This document shows, in pieces, positions 16,840 through 25,450 of a stretch of 64,000 nucleotides of DNA. Within the stretch, counting starts at the first letter, position 1. The number at the start of each line of letters is the position of its first letter. The DNA comes from Bradyrhizobium erythrophlei (lineage in GTDB: Bacteria; Pseudomonadota; Alphaproteobacteria; Rhizobiales; Xanthobacteraceae). Where the stretch lies: the NCBI RefSeq assembly GCF_900129425.1, contig NZ_LT670817.1, positions 6,820,001-6,884,000 of the forward strand. Direction: 5' to 3'. The translations under genes and the position numbers were made by a program. A model generated the notes under the pieces. The model saw only the letters and a list, made by a program, of their open reading frames with translations. It did no database searches and was not told the DNA's origin.

Positions 16840-16873
16840 TGCACCCAACAAAAACATTCAATGGAGGACGCCC

Positions 16874-17422
16874 ATGAGAGAAGTTGATCGTCGAGGCAAA
16901 TACAGCCGCCGCGTTTTTCTGCAGGGCGCCGCGACCGCGGTTCCGGTCGTGGCCGTCGCGGCGAGTGCCGGGATCGGCATCGAGGACGCGTGGGCCGCGG
17001 ACGCGACCACGCTGACGCCTCCGACACTGAAGACACTAGTGAAGGTTGCGCGCGACATCTATCCGCACGACTTCGTGGCCGACAGCTACTACATCGCGGC
17101 GATCAAGCCGTGGGACGGAAAGGCGGCCAAGGACCCCGCGACCAAGGCGCTCCTTGAAGATGGCGTTCGGCGTCTCGACCAGGACGCGCAGGATCGGCAC
17201 AAGGTGGCTTACATTCAGGTGCCGTGGGAGGCCGACCGGGTCGTCCTGCTGCAGGGAATCGAGCAGACCGATTTCTTCAAGAAGGTTCGCTCCGATCTTG
17301 TTGTCTCGCTCTACAACCAGGAAGAGCTGTGGCCGAAATTCGGCTACGAGGGCTCGTCCGCCGAGCATGGCGGATACATCAACCGCGGCTTCAACGACAT
17401 CGATTGGCTGCCGAAAGTCTGA
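16874..17422 (+). CDS. Tat-exported small subunit of a GMC dehydrogenase (gluconate 2-dehydrogenase subunit 3-like)
   Basis: The 182-residue product starts with a twin-arginine signal, SRRVFLQGAA at about residues 11-20, followed by a hydrophobic stretch and an AWAAD cleavage site near residue 43. The remainder resembles the gluconate 2-dehydrogenase subunit 3 (gamma) family, which acts as a chaperone and Tat hitchhiking partner that carries the folded GMC subunit across the membrane. ATG 16874 follows GGAGGACGCC. The GMC gene starts 35 nt after its stop and has no export signal of its own, which supports co-export. Confidence 0.85.
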   Translation: MREVDRRGKYSRRVFLQGAATAVPVVAVAASAGIGIEDAWAADATTLTPPTLKTLVKVARDIYPHDFVADSYYIAAIKPWDGKAAKDPATKALLEDGVRRLDQDAQDRHKVAYIQVPWEADRVVLLQGIEQTDFFKKVRSDLVVSLYNQEELWPKFGYEGSSAEHGGYINRGFNDIDWLPKV

Positions 17423-17457
17423 AGGCTTCGAGCAACATCCGGTTGGGAGGACTCATC

Positions 17458-19026
17458 ATGGCGAAATTCGATCTGAACGACGATGGCCTGGTCGTGATTG
17501 TCGGTTCCGGCGCCGGCGGGGGGACGTTGGGTAACGAACTGGCCCAGAAAGGCGTCAAGGTCGTGATCCTTGAGGCCGGCCCGCGCACCGAACTGCAGGA
17601 CTTCATCAACAACGAGTGGGAGAGCTTCACGCAGCTGGCGTGGACGGATATGCGAACCACATCGGGCAACTGGCGCGTTGCCAAAGATTTCCCCAACCTG
17701 CCGGCATGGATCGTCAAATCGGTCGGCGGATCGACGGTCCACTGGGCGGGCGCGTCGTTGCGGTTCGACGAGCATGAATTCAGGATCCGAAGCACGTATG
17801 GCAGCGTGCCCAGCGCGAATCTGCTGGACTGGCCGATCACGCTTGCCGATATGGAGCCGTGGTACGCCAAGGCCGAAAACAAGATGGGCGTGACCCGCAC
17901 CAACAACATTCCGGGATTGCCGGGCAACAACAACTTCAAGGTGATGGAAGCCGGCGCGAAGAAGCTCGGCTACAAGGAAGTCCACACCGGACGGATGGCG
18001 ATCAACAGCGAACCACGCGACGGCCGCGGCTCATGCCAGCAGATCGGATTTTGTTTCCAGGGCTGCAAGTCCGGCGCGAAGTGGTCGACGCTGTACGCGG
18101 AAATCCCGAAGGGCGAAGCGACCGGCAACCTCGAAGTCCGTCCCGGCAGCATGGCGCTCCAGGTCGAGCACGATGCGTCCGGCAAGGTCACGGGCGTCCT
18201 CTATGCCGACGAAGCGGGAAACATGCATCGCCAGAAGGCGCGCATTGTTGCCGTCGCGGGCAACTCGATCGAAAGCCCCCGGCTGTTGCTCAACAGTGCG
18301 TCCAGCGCATTCCCCGACGGCCTCGCCAACAGCTCCGGCCAGGTCGGGCGCAACTACATGCGTCACATGACCGGCAGTGTCTACGCGGTGTTCGACAAAT
18401 CGGTACACATGTATCGCGGCACCACCATGGCCGGCATCATTCGCGACGAGGCGCGGCACGATCCGTCACGCGGCTTCATGGGCGGCTACGAAATGGAAAC
18501 GCTGTCGCTCGGTTTGCCGTTCATGGCGGCTTTCCTCAATCCGGGCGCATGGGGGCGTTCGTTCACGTCGGCGATGGAAGGCTATCCGCGCATGGCGGGG
18601 ATGTGGCTGGTCGGCGAGGACATGCCGCAGGAAACCAACCGCGTGACCCTTGATCCCAAGGCCAAGGACAAATTCGGCTTGCCGGTGGCGAGCGTTCATT
18701 ACGACGATCATCCCAACGACCTCGCCATGCGCAATCACGCCTACAAGCAGGGATCGGCGGTATACGAGGCCGTCGGCGCCACCGTGACCTATCCGACCAC
18801 GCCCTATCCCAGCACCCACAACATGGGCACCAACCGGATGAGCGCCAAGCCACGGGACGGCGTGGTGAACAAATTTGGCCAGACCCACGATATCAAAAAC
18901 CTGTTCGTTTCCGACGGCAGCCAGTTCACCAGCGGCGCGGCCTGCAATCCGACACTCACAATCGTGGCGCTTGCCGTCAGGCAGGCGGATCATATCGCCG
19001 GCGCCATGCAGCGAAAGGAAATCTAG
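17458..19026 (+). CDS. GMC-family FAD-dependent dehydrogenase, large subunit
   Basis: This 522-residue flavoprotein has the dinucleotide-binding motif VGSGAGGGTLGNELA near residue 15 and GGSTVHWAGASLRF near residue 95. The C-terminal GMC block contains GTNRMS, SDGSQFTSGAACNPTLTI and the conserved His/Asn positions. No signal peptide is present; export is probably via the Tat small subunit encoded upstream. GGGAGG lies 7 nt before ATG 17458. Relatives oxidise gluconate, sorbitol, glucose or other polyols and pass electrons to a cytochrome c. The substrate here cannot be told from sequence. Confidence 0.87.
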   Translation: MAKFDLNDDGLVVIVGSGAGGGTLGNELAQKGVKVVILEAGPRTELQDFINNEWESFTQLAWTDMRTTSGNWRVAKDFPNLPAWIVKSVGGSTVHWAGASLRFDEHEFRIRSTYGSVPSANLLDWPITLADMEPWYAKAENKMGVTRTNNIPGLPGNNNFKVMEAGAKKLGYKEVHTGRMAINSEPRDGRGSCQQIGFCFQGCKSGAKWSTLYAEIPKGEATGNLEVRPGSMALQVEHDASGKVTGVLYADEAGNMHRQKARIVAVAGNSIESPRLLLNSASSAFPDGLANSSGQVGRNYMRHMTGSVYAVFDKSVHMYRGTTMAGIIRDEARHDPSRGFMGGYEMETLSLGLPFMAAFLNPGAWGRSFTSAMEGYPRMAGMWLVGEDMPQETNRVTLDPKAKDKFGLPVASVHYDDHPNDLAMRNHAYKQGSAVYEAVGATVTYPTTPYPSTHNMGTNRMSAKPRDGVVNKFGQTHDIKNLFVSDGSQFTSGAACNPTLTIVALAVRQADHIAGAMQRKEI

Positions 19027-19098
19027 CGCACTTCGGCCGGGACGAATCACTGATCGCGAATTGGTTCTGGTACTCCATGGTTCGAGACGCGTTCGAGA

Positions 19099-19262
19099 CC
19101 TCATCCTGAGGAGCGGCCACTTGGCCGCGTCTCGAAGGATGGCCGCGAGTCCAGCCGTTGCATCCATCCTTCGAGACGCTTGCTTCGCAAGCTCCTCAGG
19201 ATGAGGTCCGAATCCTTCAGAGGCTCTGAGGAGCGCGCTCTTGCGCGCGTCTCGAAGGATGA
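19099..19262. repeat. Class C palindromes, three alternating REP/BIME-like units
   Basis: Three units share the words CTGAGGAGC and GCGTCTCGAAGGATG (or the complement). Each encloses a different small hairpin: GGCCACTTGGCC, TTGCTTCGCAA and GCGCTCTTGCGC. The middle unit is inverted relative to the outer two, as in bacterial interspersed mosaic elements. It fills the convergent gap between the GMC gene and the ribbon-helix-helix gene. Confidence 0.85.
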
Positions 19263-19282
19263 AGCAGGAAGGGATGTGCGGC

Positions 19283-19600
19283 CTATTCGGCGGCGACCAG
19301 CCGCGGCGCCGTGCCGTCGAGAAAGTCAGGCATGACCGCTGCGGCTTTCGATCGATAGATCAGGCATGAGCAGCGCAATAGCGATGCAAAATTATGCACT
19401 TCGCCGCAATGATCGAGAACTTCGCTGTGAAGACGTGTCAGGAATTTCGCGAGACTCATGTCTTCCTTGCCCGCGATTTCTTCAAGCGTATCCCAGAACG
19501 CCATCTCCAGCCGGATCGACGTGCAATGGCCGTCGATGCGAAGAGATCTGGTCTGCGATTCGTAGTCGCGTTGAGGCTGGTGAGCGAACAGCTGACACAT
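19283..19600 (-). CDS. Ribbon-helix-helix domain protein, putative transcriptional regulator
   Basis: This 105-residue protein has a central segment, TRSLRIDGHCTSIRLEMAFW, that reads as the beta strand and first helix of a ribbon-helix-helix DNA-binding fold, followed by MSLAKFLTRLHSEV as the second helix. This matches the RHH_4 family common in Rhizobiales. A GGAGGAAG ribosome site precedes the start at 19600. An inverted repeat 22-43 nt upstream could be its own operator. It points toward the GMC operon across a convergent gap. The target genes are unknown. Confidence 0.75.
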   Translation of the reverse strand: MCQLFAHQPQRDYESQTRSLRIDGHCTSIRLEMAFWDTLEEIAGKEDMSLAKFLTRLHSEVLDHCGEVHNFASLLRCSCLIYRSKAAAVMPDFLDGTAPRLVAAE

Positions 19601-19621
19601 GGGCTTCCTCCCGATCTTCTT

Positions 19622-19643
19622 TATATCTTTTCTAAACGATATA
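19622..19643. promoter_or_regulatory. Inverted repeat upstream of the RHH gene, candidate operator
   Basis: TATATC (19622-19627) and GATATA (19638-19643) are inverted repeats with a 10-nt spacer in an AT-rich patch, 22 nt upstream of the start codon. RHH proteins usually bind short inverted repeats and repress themselves, which makes this a reasonable but untested autoregulatory site. Confidence 0.3.
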
Positions 19644-19872
19644 CCCGGTCGGTGCCCGTCTCAATGTTCCCGTCATAAACCCGCACACGACGCACCATTG
19701 GGAGAACGAACTTGCTCGATCTTGCCCGATCCCGCGGGCATGACGGTTTTACCTCTTGGTCCCCGACCTCGCTGTAAACAACGGGGAGAGCTGACGAAAG
19801 CCCTTGGGTTCCCTTCCCGCTTGCCGGTAAAAGCCCTTAAATTGCCTGCCGATTCCGCGAGTCGCCCGACCC

Positions 19873-21681
19873 ATGCCCGTCCGCCAACTCCCCGAACAGG
19901 TCGTCAACCGCATCGCCGCCGGCGAGGTGGTCGAGCGGCCCGCGAGCGTGGTCAAGGAACTGACGGAGAACGCCATCGATGCCGGCGCCAGCCGGATCGA
20001 CATTTTCACCGATGGCGGCGGCCGGCGGCGGATCGGCATCACCGACGATGGCGACGGCATGACCCATGGCGATCTGGCGCTGGCAGTCGATCGCCATGCC
20101 ACTTCCAAGCTCGACGACGAGGACCTGTTGCGGATTCGCACGCTGGGGTTTCGCGGCGAGGCGCTGCCCTCGATCGGCGCGGTGGCAAAGCTCGGCATCA
20201 CCACGCGCCACGCGAGCGAGCCGCATGCCTGGTCGCTGTCGGTCGAAGGCGGCGTGAAATCCGACATCATGCCGGCAGCGCTCTCGCAAGGTACGCGCGT
20301 CGAGGTCAGCGATCTCTTTTACGCGACGCCGGCACGGCTGAAATTTCTCAAGACCGACCGCACCGAAGCCGAAGCGATCCGCGAGGTAGTGCGCCGGCTG
20401 GCAATGGCGCGGCCCGATATCGCGTTCACGCTGGCCGGCGAAGAACGCGCGCCGGTCACCTGGGCCGCGGCGCTGCCAGGTGCGAGCGGCCGGTTGACAC
20501 GGCTCGGCGACATCCTGGGGGCGGATTTTCGCGGCAGCGCCATCGAGGTGCGCAGCGAGCGCGAGGGCGTGGTGGTCGAAGGGTTTGCCGCGGCACCCTC
20601 GCTGACCCGCGCCAATGCGCTCGGGCAATATCTGTTCGTCAACGGCCGGCCGGTGCGCGACAAGCTGATCATCGGCGCGGTGCGCGCGGCCTATTCCGAC
20701 TATCTGCCGCGCGACCGCCATCCGGTCGTGGCGCTGTTCGTGACGCTCGATTCCCGTGAGGTCGATGCCAATGTGCATCCCGCCAAAACCGAGGTCCGGT
20801 TTCGCAATGCCGGCCTGGTCCGCGCGCTGATCGTGCACGCGCTGAAGGATGGACTTGCCCGCGAGGGCAAGCGCACCGCGGCCAACAGCGACGGCGCGGC
20901 GATATCCTCGTTCCGGCCGTCGTTTGCGCCGCGCGCCAACTGGGACTGGCGGCGTTCGCCGGCCTATCCGGTCGGACCGCAATCCGGCTTCGAGGGCGCG
21001 GCGGCGACGGCCTTTGCCGAACCCGGACAGGCCGCGTTCGATGTCGGGACGCCCACCGCGGATGTGCGTTTTCAGGAAGCCCCCACTGCCGACCTGCTCG
21101 ACCGCCCGCTGGGCGCGGCGCGGACGCAGATTCACGAGACCTATATCGTGTCGCAGACTCGCGACGGCCTTGTGGTGGTGGACCAGCACGCCGCGCATGA
21201 GCGCATTGTCTATGAAAAGCTCAAGGCCTCATTGGCGCGCAACGGCGTGCAGCGGCAGATCCTGCTGATTCCGGAAATCGTCGAACTGGACGAGGCAACG
21301 GTGGAGCGGCTGCTCGAACGCGCCGAGGAACTGGCCTCGTTCGGGCTCGCGATCGAATCCTTCGGCCCCGGCGCGGTCGCGGTTCGCGAGACGCCGTCGC
21401 TGCTCGGAAAGACCAATGCCGCCTCGCTGCTCCGCGATCTCGCCGAGCACATGGCGGAATGGGACGAGGCGCTGCCGCTGGAGCGCCGCCTGATGCATGT
21501 CGCCGCCACCATGGCCTGCCACGGCTCGGTACGCGCCGGCCGTATCCTCAAGCCGGAAGAAATGAACGCACTGCTGCGCGAGATGGAAGACACGCCGAAT
21601 TCCGGCCAGTGCAACCACGGCCGGCCGACCTATGTCGAACTGAAGCTGAGCGATATCGAGAAGCTGTTCGGGAGAAGGTGA
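19873..21681 (+). CDS. mutL: DNA mismatch repair protein MutL, endonuclease type
   Basis: MutL links mismatch recognition by MutS to strand incision. The 602-residue product has GHKL ATPase motifs ELTENAIDAGA (about residue 32), DDGDGM and TLGFRGEALPS. The C-terminal domain contains DQHAAHERIVYE near residue 438, which fits the DQHAx2Ex4E endonuclease signature, so this MutL probably nicks DNA itself, as expected in bacteria without MutH. The proline-rich linker at about 335-410 is normal. ATG 19873 starts the conserved VRQLPEQVVNRIAAGEV block. Confidence 0.96.
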   Translation: MPVRQLPEQVVNRIAAGEVVERPASVVKELTENAIDAGASRIDIFTDGGGRRRIGITDDGDGMTHGDLALAVDRHATSKLDDEDLLRIRTLGFRGEALPSIGAVAKLGITTRHASEPHAWSLSVEGGVKSDIMPAALSQGTRVEVSDLFYATPARLKFLKTDRTEAEAIREVVRRLAMARPDIAFTLAGEERAPVTWAAALPGASGRLTRLGDILGADFRGSAIEVRSEREGVVVEGFAAAPSLTRANALGQYLFVNGRPVRDKLIIGAVRAAYSDYLPRDRHPVVALFVTLDSREVDANVHPAKTEVRFRNAGLVRALIVHALKDGLAREGKRTAANSDGAAISSFRPSFAPRANWDWRRSPAYPVGPQSGFEGAAATAFAEPGQAAFDVGTPTADVRFQEAPTADLLDRPLGAARTQIHETYIVSQTRDGLVVVDQHAAHERIVYEKLKASLARNGVQRQILLIPEIVELDEATVERLLERAEELASFGLAIESFGPGAVAVRETPSLLGKTNAASLLRDLAEHMAEWDEALPLERRLMHVAATMACHGSVRAGRILKPEEMNALLREMEDTPNSGQCNHGRPTYVELKLSDIEKLFGRR

Positions 21682-21706
21682 TGCGCGATGCGCTTCCAAG
21701 CAGCAG

Positions 21707-21847
21707 GCTGTCATCGTCCGCCACCCGGTCCGGCCTTCGGCCGGCCGGATGACAGGCTCCGGCGGACGATCCAGTACACCGCGCCATCTGTGATGATCGT
21801 TACCGCCTCTGGAATACTGGATGCCCCGCCTTCGCGGGGCATGACGA
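21707..21847. repeat. Palindromic element between mutL and rsmD
   Basis: Nested inverted repeats: TCATCGTCCGCC near 21711 pairs with GGCGGACGA near 21762, enclosing GGCCTTCGGCCGGCCGGATGA. A second hairpin, TGCCCCGCCTTCGCGGGGCA, follows near 21822. It fills the convergent gap and could end transcription from both sides. Confidence 0.75.
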
Positions 21848-21848
21848 C

Positions 21849-22412
21849 TTATGGTTGGTCGACCGTCCGCAAAATCACAAACTCCGTATCGTCATAAGCC
21901 CGCCGCTCCAGTTCCGTAAAACCATCGGGCGCGACAAACGCCGCGGCCTTGGCCTCCTCGACCACCAGCAGCGCGCCCGGCGTCAGCCAGCCGCCGTCGC
22001 GCAGCGAGGCCAGCGCCTTCTCGGCAAGCTTCATGCGGTAGGGCGGATCGAGAAACACCAGCGAAAACGGCTCCATCGGATGAACAGGGCCGAGATGGGT
22101 GGCGTCGCGGCGGTACACTTTTGTCACGCCGCCGAGACCCAGCGCCTCGACATTGTTGCGCAACAGCGCCCGCGCCTCGGTGCCGTTGTCGACGAACAGC
22201 GCAAAAGCTGCCCCCCGGGAAACCGCCTCGATGCCGAGCGCGCCGGTGCCGGCGAACAGGTCGAGCACGCGGGCGCCTTCGATCGGATCGTCATAGGCAT
22301 GGATCAGGATGTTGAACAGCGACTCGCGCAACCGGTCCGCCGTCGGGCGGATGTCGCGCGAGGCCGGCGACGCCAGGTTGCGGCCCTTCAATCGTCCACC
22401 GACGACCCGCAT
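21849..22412 (-). CDS. rsmD: 16S rRNA (guanine(966)-N(2))-methyltransferase
   Basis: RsmD methylates G966 of 16S rRNA in the small subunit. The 187-residue SAM-dependent enzyme starts MRVVGGRLKGRNL, has the SAM-binding DLFAGTGALGIEA near residue 50 and the catalytic DPPY motif (VFLDPPYRMKL) near residue 125. Length and motif order are typical. The gene lies downstream of the pseudouridine synthase gene on the same strand, separated by a class B palindrome, so the two may be cotranscribed RNA-modification genes. Confidence 0.95.
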   Translation of the reverse strand: MRVVGGRLKGRNLASPASRDIRPTADRLRESLFNILIHAYDDPIEGARVLDLFAGTGALGIEAVSRGAAFALFVDNGTEARALLRNNVEALGLGGVTKVYRRDATHLGPVHPMEPFSLVFLDPPYRMKLAEKALASLRDGGWLTPGALLVVEEAKAAAFVAPDGFTELERRAYDDTEFVILRTVDQP

Positions 22413-22421
22413 TAGAATTTC

Positions 22422-22513
22422 TCGTCATGGCCGGGCTTGTCCCGGCCATCCACGTCTTTCCTGCCCGGACGATCAAAAGACGTGGATGCCCGGTACAAGG
22501 CCGGGCATGACGA
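22422..22513. repeat. Class B palindromic element
   Basis: This 92-bp copy starts TCGTCATGGCCGGGC and ends GCCGGGCATGACGA, with inner GGCCATCCACGTCTTT and AAAGACGTGGATGCC arms. It lies between the RluB-type gene stop and the rsmD start, both on the minus strand, about 10 nt upstream of rsmD, so it could affect rsmD translation. Confidence 0.85.
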
Positions 22514-22552
22514 CTCGCTGGCTGTTGACGATATCATGTCGACTATCGAACC

Positions 22553-24673
22553 CTACTCGTCCCGCGGCTTCAGGTCGCGCTTGCCGTGGTAGCCGCGCTG
22601 CGGGCGGCGCGGCGGGCCGTAGCCTGCGGCTTCGGCCTCGTTGCGCGCGCGGGCTTCCTCGCTGCCGGTGCGCTGCACCAGCACGCGGCGGCCCTTGCGG
22701 TCGGCGATCAGGCCGCTCTTACCGGCGGGCTTGAACGGCTTCTTGCCGCCCGGCGCCCCGGCCGCTGCATCCGCCGATTCGCCCTGGGGTTCCCCCGGCA
22801 TCGGCCGATTGAAATCCGCCCCCGCCAGCGCGGCGATTTTTTCGCCGAGCTGCTCGCGCAGCACCCTTGTCTTGACCTCCTCGACCTGGCCTTCGCCGAG
22901 TTCGCCCAGTTGAAACGGTCCGTAGGACACCCGGATCAGCCGGTTCACTTCGAGGCCGAGATGCGCCATCACGTTGCGCACCTCGCGGTTCTTGCCCTCG
23001 CGGATCGCGAACACCAGCCAGACATTGGCGCCCTGGTCGCGCTCCAGCGTGGCATCGATCGAACCATATTTGACTCCGTCGACTTCGACGCCCTTCTTCA
23101 GTTCGTCGAGCTGCGCCTGGGTGACTTCGCCGTGGGCGCGGACGCGGTAGCGCCGCAGCCAGCCGGTGTCGGGCAATTCGAGCGCGCGCGCCAGCCCGCC
23201 GTCATTGGTCAAGAGCAGCAGGCCTTCGGTGTTGAAATCGAGCCGGCCGATCGAGATCAGCCGCGGCAGACCCTCCGGCAAATTGTCGAACACCGTCGGC
23301 CGTCCTTCCGGGTCGGCGTGGGTGGTCATCAACCCGCGCGGCTTGTGAAACATGAACAGCCGGGTGCGCTCGCGCGGCGGCAACGGCTTGCCGTCGACCG
23401 TGATGACATCGTTGACGGTGACATCGAGCGCCGGCGAATTGATGACGCGGCCGTTGACGGTGACGCGGCCCTGCACGATCCATTCCTCGGCATCGCGGCG
23501 CGAGGCAAGCCCTGCCCGCGACACCACCTTGGCGATGCGCTCGCCGGATTTCTTTTCGCGCGGCGGACGCGCGGCACGTTTCTCGAAATCAGGCGTGCGC
23601 TCGCGATAGGCGCCGCGGCCGCCGAAAGCGGGACGTTTTGCAAAGACCTTGCTGTCGTCCTCATTGTCGCGGCGCGGCCGATCGGCATTGCGATCGAACG
23701 ATCGATGGTCGCTGCGCGGATGTTCCTGCCAGGAGCTACCGCCTTCGCCAGGGCCGCTGTCGCGATCCCGCCGCGGGCGCTCGAATTTCGGACGGTCCTC
23801 GCGGGGGCGGTCGAACTTCGGCCGCTCGCGAAACGGGCCATCACCTTGGGGACGGTCGCCGTGGGGACGATCCTCGCGTGGACGCGAAAACCGAGGACGC
23901 TCGCCGCCGCGATCTTCACGCGGCTTGTCGTAACGGGGTTTATCAAAGCGCGGCTTGTCGAAATTTCTGGCGCCATCACGCGGCGGACGGGAATTGCGGC
24001 CGGCGTGATCAGGCGAACTCGCGTCGCGCTTCTGCCACGGTTTCGACTCGCCGCGATCCGCGCCTCGATCAGGGCGGCTACCGAAATCCTTGCGCGGACC
24101 GCGATCGGGCGCGCCGCGGGAGAATTTCTTGTCGCCACCGAACTTTCTCTCGGGCCGATCTCCGCGGGGCCGATCGCCGTCGCGCGGCGGTCGCGCGCTG
24201 TACGGACGGTCTCCTCGGGGCCGATCGCCATCCTTGCGAAAACCTTCGCCGCGCGGCGTGTAGGGCCGCTTTTCGCCGCCGCCTTCACGCGGCGCATAGG
24301 GCTTCTTGTCGCCGAATTTCCTGTCGGAAAATCGCGCCGCCGGGCGGGTATCGTCGCGATCGCCACGCGGCGTAAAGTTAGGACGGTCGCTGCGCGGGGT
24401 GTACGGGCGCTTTTCACCGCCACGGTCGTCGCTGCGGCCTTCGCGCTTGCCGGCGTACGGTTTGCCCGAGCCCGAATAGGGCTTCTTGCCATAGGATCTT
24501 GCGCCATCGGACTTGCCGGCATAAGGGCGCTTCTCGCCCTCGCTCTTGCCCGCAAAACCGCGCTTGGCGAATTTCTTGTCGGGTCCCCGGGCAGCGCCGG
24601 AGCGGCCCTTGCCGCCGGAAGGGCGATCACGCCGGCCGCGGGAATCGTTGTTTTTATCGTTGTCGCGGGGCAT
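22553..24673 (-). CDS. RluB/RsuA-family pseudouridine synthase with a ~376-residue disordered N-terminus
   Basis: This 706-residue protein has its recognisable enzyme in roughly residues 377-610: an S4 RNA-binding domain (GERIAKVVSRAGLASRRDAE) and a pseudouridine synthase domain with the catalytic Asp in GRLDFNTEGLLLL and a FMFHKPRG strand. RluB-type enzymes modify 23S rRNA near position 2605. The first 376 residues are extremely rich in Arg, Asp, Gly, Lys and Pro with repeats such as KRPYTPR, DGDRPRGDRP and FDKPR. No fold is expected there; it resembles RGG/RG-type RNA-binding tails. A basic tail of about 90 residues follows the enzyme. The extension keeps reading frame and codon style. Call as RluB over RsuA is likely but not certain. 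Confidence 0.88.
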   Translation of the reverse strand: MPRDNDKNNDSRGRRDRPSGGKGRSGAARGPDKKFAKRGFAGKSEGEKRPYAGKSDGARSYGKKPYSGSGKPYAGKREGRSDDRGGEKRPYTPRSDRPNFTPRGDRDDTRPAARFSDRKFGDKKPYAPREGGGEKRPYTPRGEGFRKDGDRPRGDRPYSARPPRDGDRPRGDRPERKFGGDKKFSRGAPDRGPRKDFGSRPDRGADRGESKPWQKRDASSPDHAGRNSRPPRDGARNFDKPRFDKPRYDKPREDRGGERPRFSRPREDRPHGDRPQGDGPFRERPKFDRPREDRPKFERPRRDRDSGPGEGGSSWQEHPRSDHRSFDRNADRPRRDNEDDSKVFAKRPAFGGRGAYRERTPDFEKRAARPPREKKSGERIAKVVSRAGLASRRDAEEWIVQGRVTVNGRVINSPALDVTVNDVITVDGKPLPPRERTRLFMFHKPRGLMTTHADPEGRPTVFDNLPEGLPRLISIGRLDFNTEGLLLLTNDGGLARALELPDTGWLRRYRVRAHGEVTQAQLDELKKGVEVDGVKYGSIDATLERDQGANVWLVFAIREGKNREVRNVMAHLGLEVNRLIRVSYGPFQLGELGEGQVEEVKTRVLREQLGEKIAALAGADFNRPMPGEPQGESADAAAGAPGGKKPFKPAGKSGLIADRKGRRVLVQRTGSEEARARNEAEAAGYGPPRRPQRGYHGKRDLKPRDE

Positions 24674-24826
24674 GAATGGTTTCTCGTCTACAGATGAAAT
24701 GGCGATCAGGCAGAGGTAGATGGGCTGTCATAGCGGCAACGCGCGCGCACTTGGCTCAAGGCGCATTCTCACGCAAAATCGGTATCTACTTTTGCTGAAG
24801 TTGCATCCAGTAGCAGGTTTTTTCCG

Positions 24827-25285
24827 ATGATACGAGGCATGACCGTCCCTTCTTTCATGGATTTGGCGCTCAAAACGGCGGAAAATGCCGGAAAAGCCGG
24901 CGAAGTTCCGATCGGGTGCGTCATCGTCAGGAATTACGAGGTCATCGCCACGGCCGGCAACCGCACCCTGACCGACCGCGATCCAACCGCGCATGCCGAA
25001 ATATTGGCGATCCGGCAAGCCGCCGAGGCGATCGGCACCGAAAGGCTGGTCGAATGCGACCTCTACGTCACGCTGGAGCCGTGCACGATGTGCGCCGCCG
25101 CGATCTCGTTTGCGCGGATCAGGCGACTGTATTTCGGCGCGGCCGATCCGAAGGGCGGCGCGGTAGAGTCCGGGGTCCGGTTTTTCACCTCGCCGACCTG
25201 CCACCACGTGCCGGACGTCTATTCAGCGGTCGGCGAGCGTGAGGCCGCGACGCTGCTGCGGGATTTTTTCAAGGTGAGAAGGTGA
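24827..25285 (+). CDS. tadA: tRNA(adenosine(34)) deaminase
   Basis: TadA converts A34 to inosine in tRNA-Arg. The 152-residue product has the zinc deaminase motifs HAEILAIR (HAE near residue 56) and PCTMCAAA (PCxxC near residue 87), plus the RLYFGAADPKGGAVES segment typical of TadA. ATG 24839 is an alternative start 12 nt downstream. It is divergent from the pseudouridine synthase gene and convergent with the dehalogenase gene. Confidence 0.93.
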   Translation: MIRGMTVPSFMDLALKTAENAGKAGEVPIGCVIVRNYEVIATAGNRTLTDRDPTAHAEILAIRQAAEAIGTERLVECDLYVTLEPCTMCAAAISFARIRRLYFGAADPKGGAVESGVRFFTSPTCHHVPDVYSAVGEREAATLLRDFFKVRR

Positions 25286-25290
25286 GTGAT

Positions 25291-25430
25291 CTTCACCTCT
25301 CCCGCTTGCGGGGGAGGTCGACGCGCTCGATAGAGCGCGGCGGGTGGGGGAAGTCTATCCCCACGACCGATGCCGCGGATGCACCCCCACCCCGGCCCTC
25401 CCCCGCAAGCGGGAGAGGGAGCGCACTTCG
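25291..25430. repeat. Class A palindromic element (convergent gap)
   Basis: CTTCACCTCTCCCGCTTGCG opens the element, and CCGCAAGCGGGAGAGGGA closes it. Inner facing words GGCGGGTGGGGG and CACCCCCACCCC match the class A plan, with a CGCGCTCGATAGAGCGCG hairpin. It lies between the stops of tadA and the dehalogenase gene. Confidence 0.85.
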
Positions 25431-25450
25431 TGTGCGGCGAACACCGGCGT

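Noticed and set aside
19099..19262. A CRISPR array in the repeated stretch
   Set aside because: There are only three units in alternating orientation with internal hairpins and no constant-length spacers, which is a BIME-like element. No cas genes are near.
22586..24697. A 703-residue open frame on the plus strand opposite the pseudouridine synthase
   Set aside because: It mirrors the codon bias of the real minus-strand gene and its protein is an Ala/Arg/Val-rich shadow with no motif. The minus strand holds the S4 and synthase domains.
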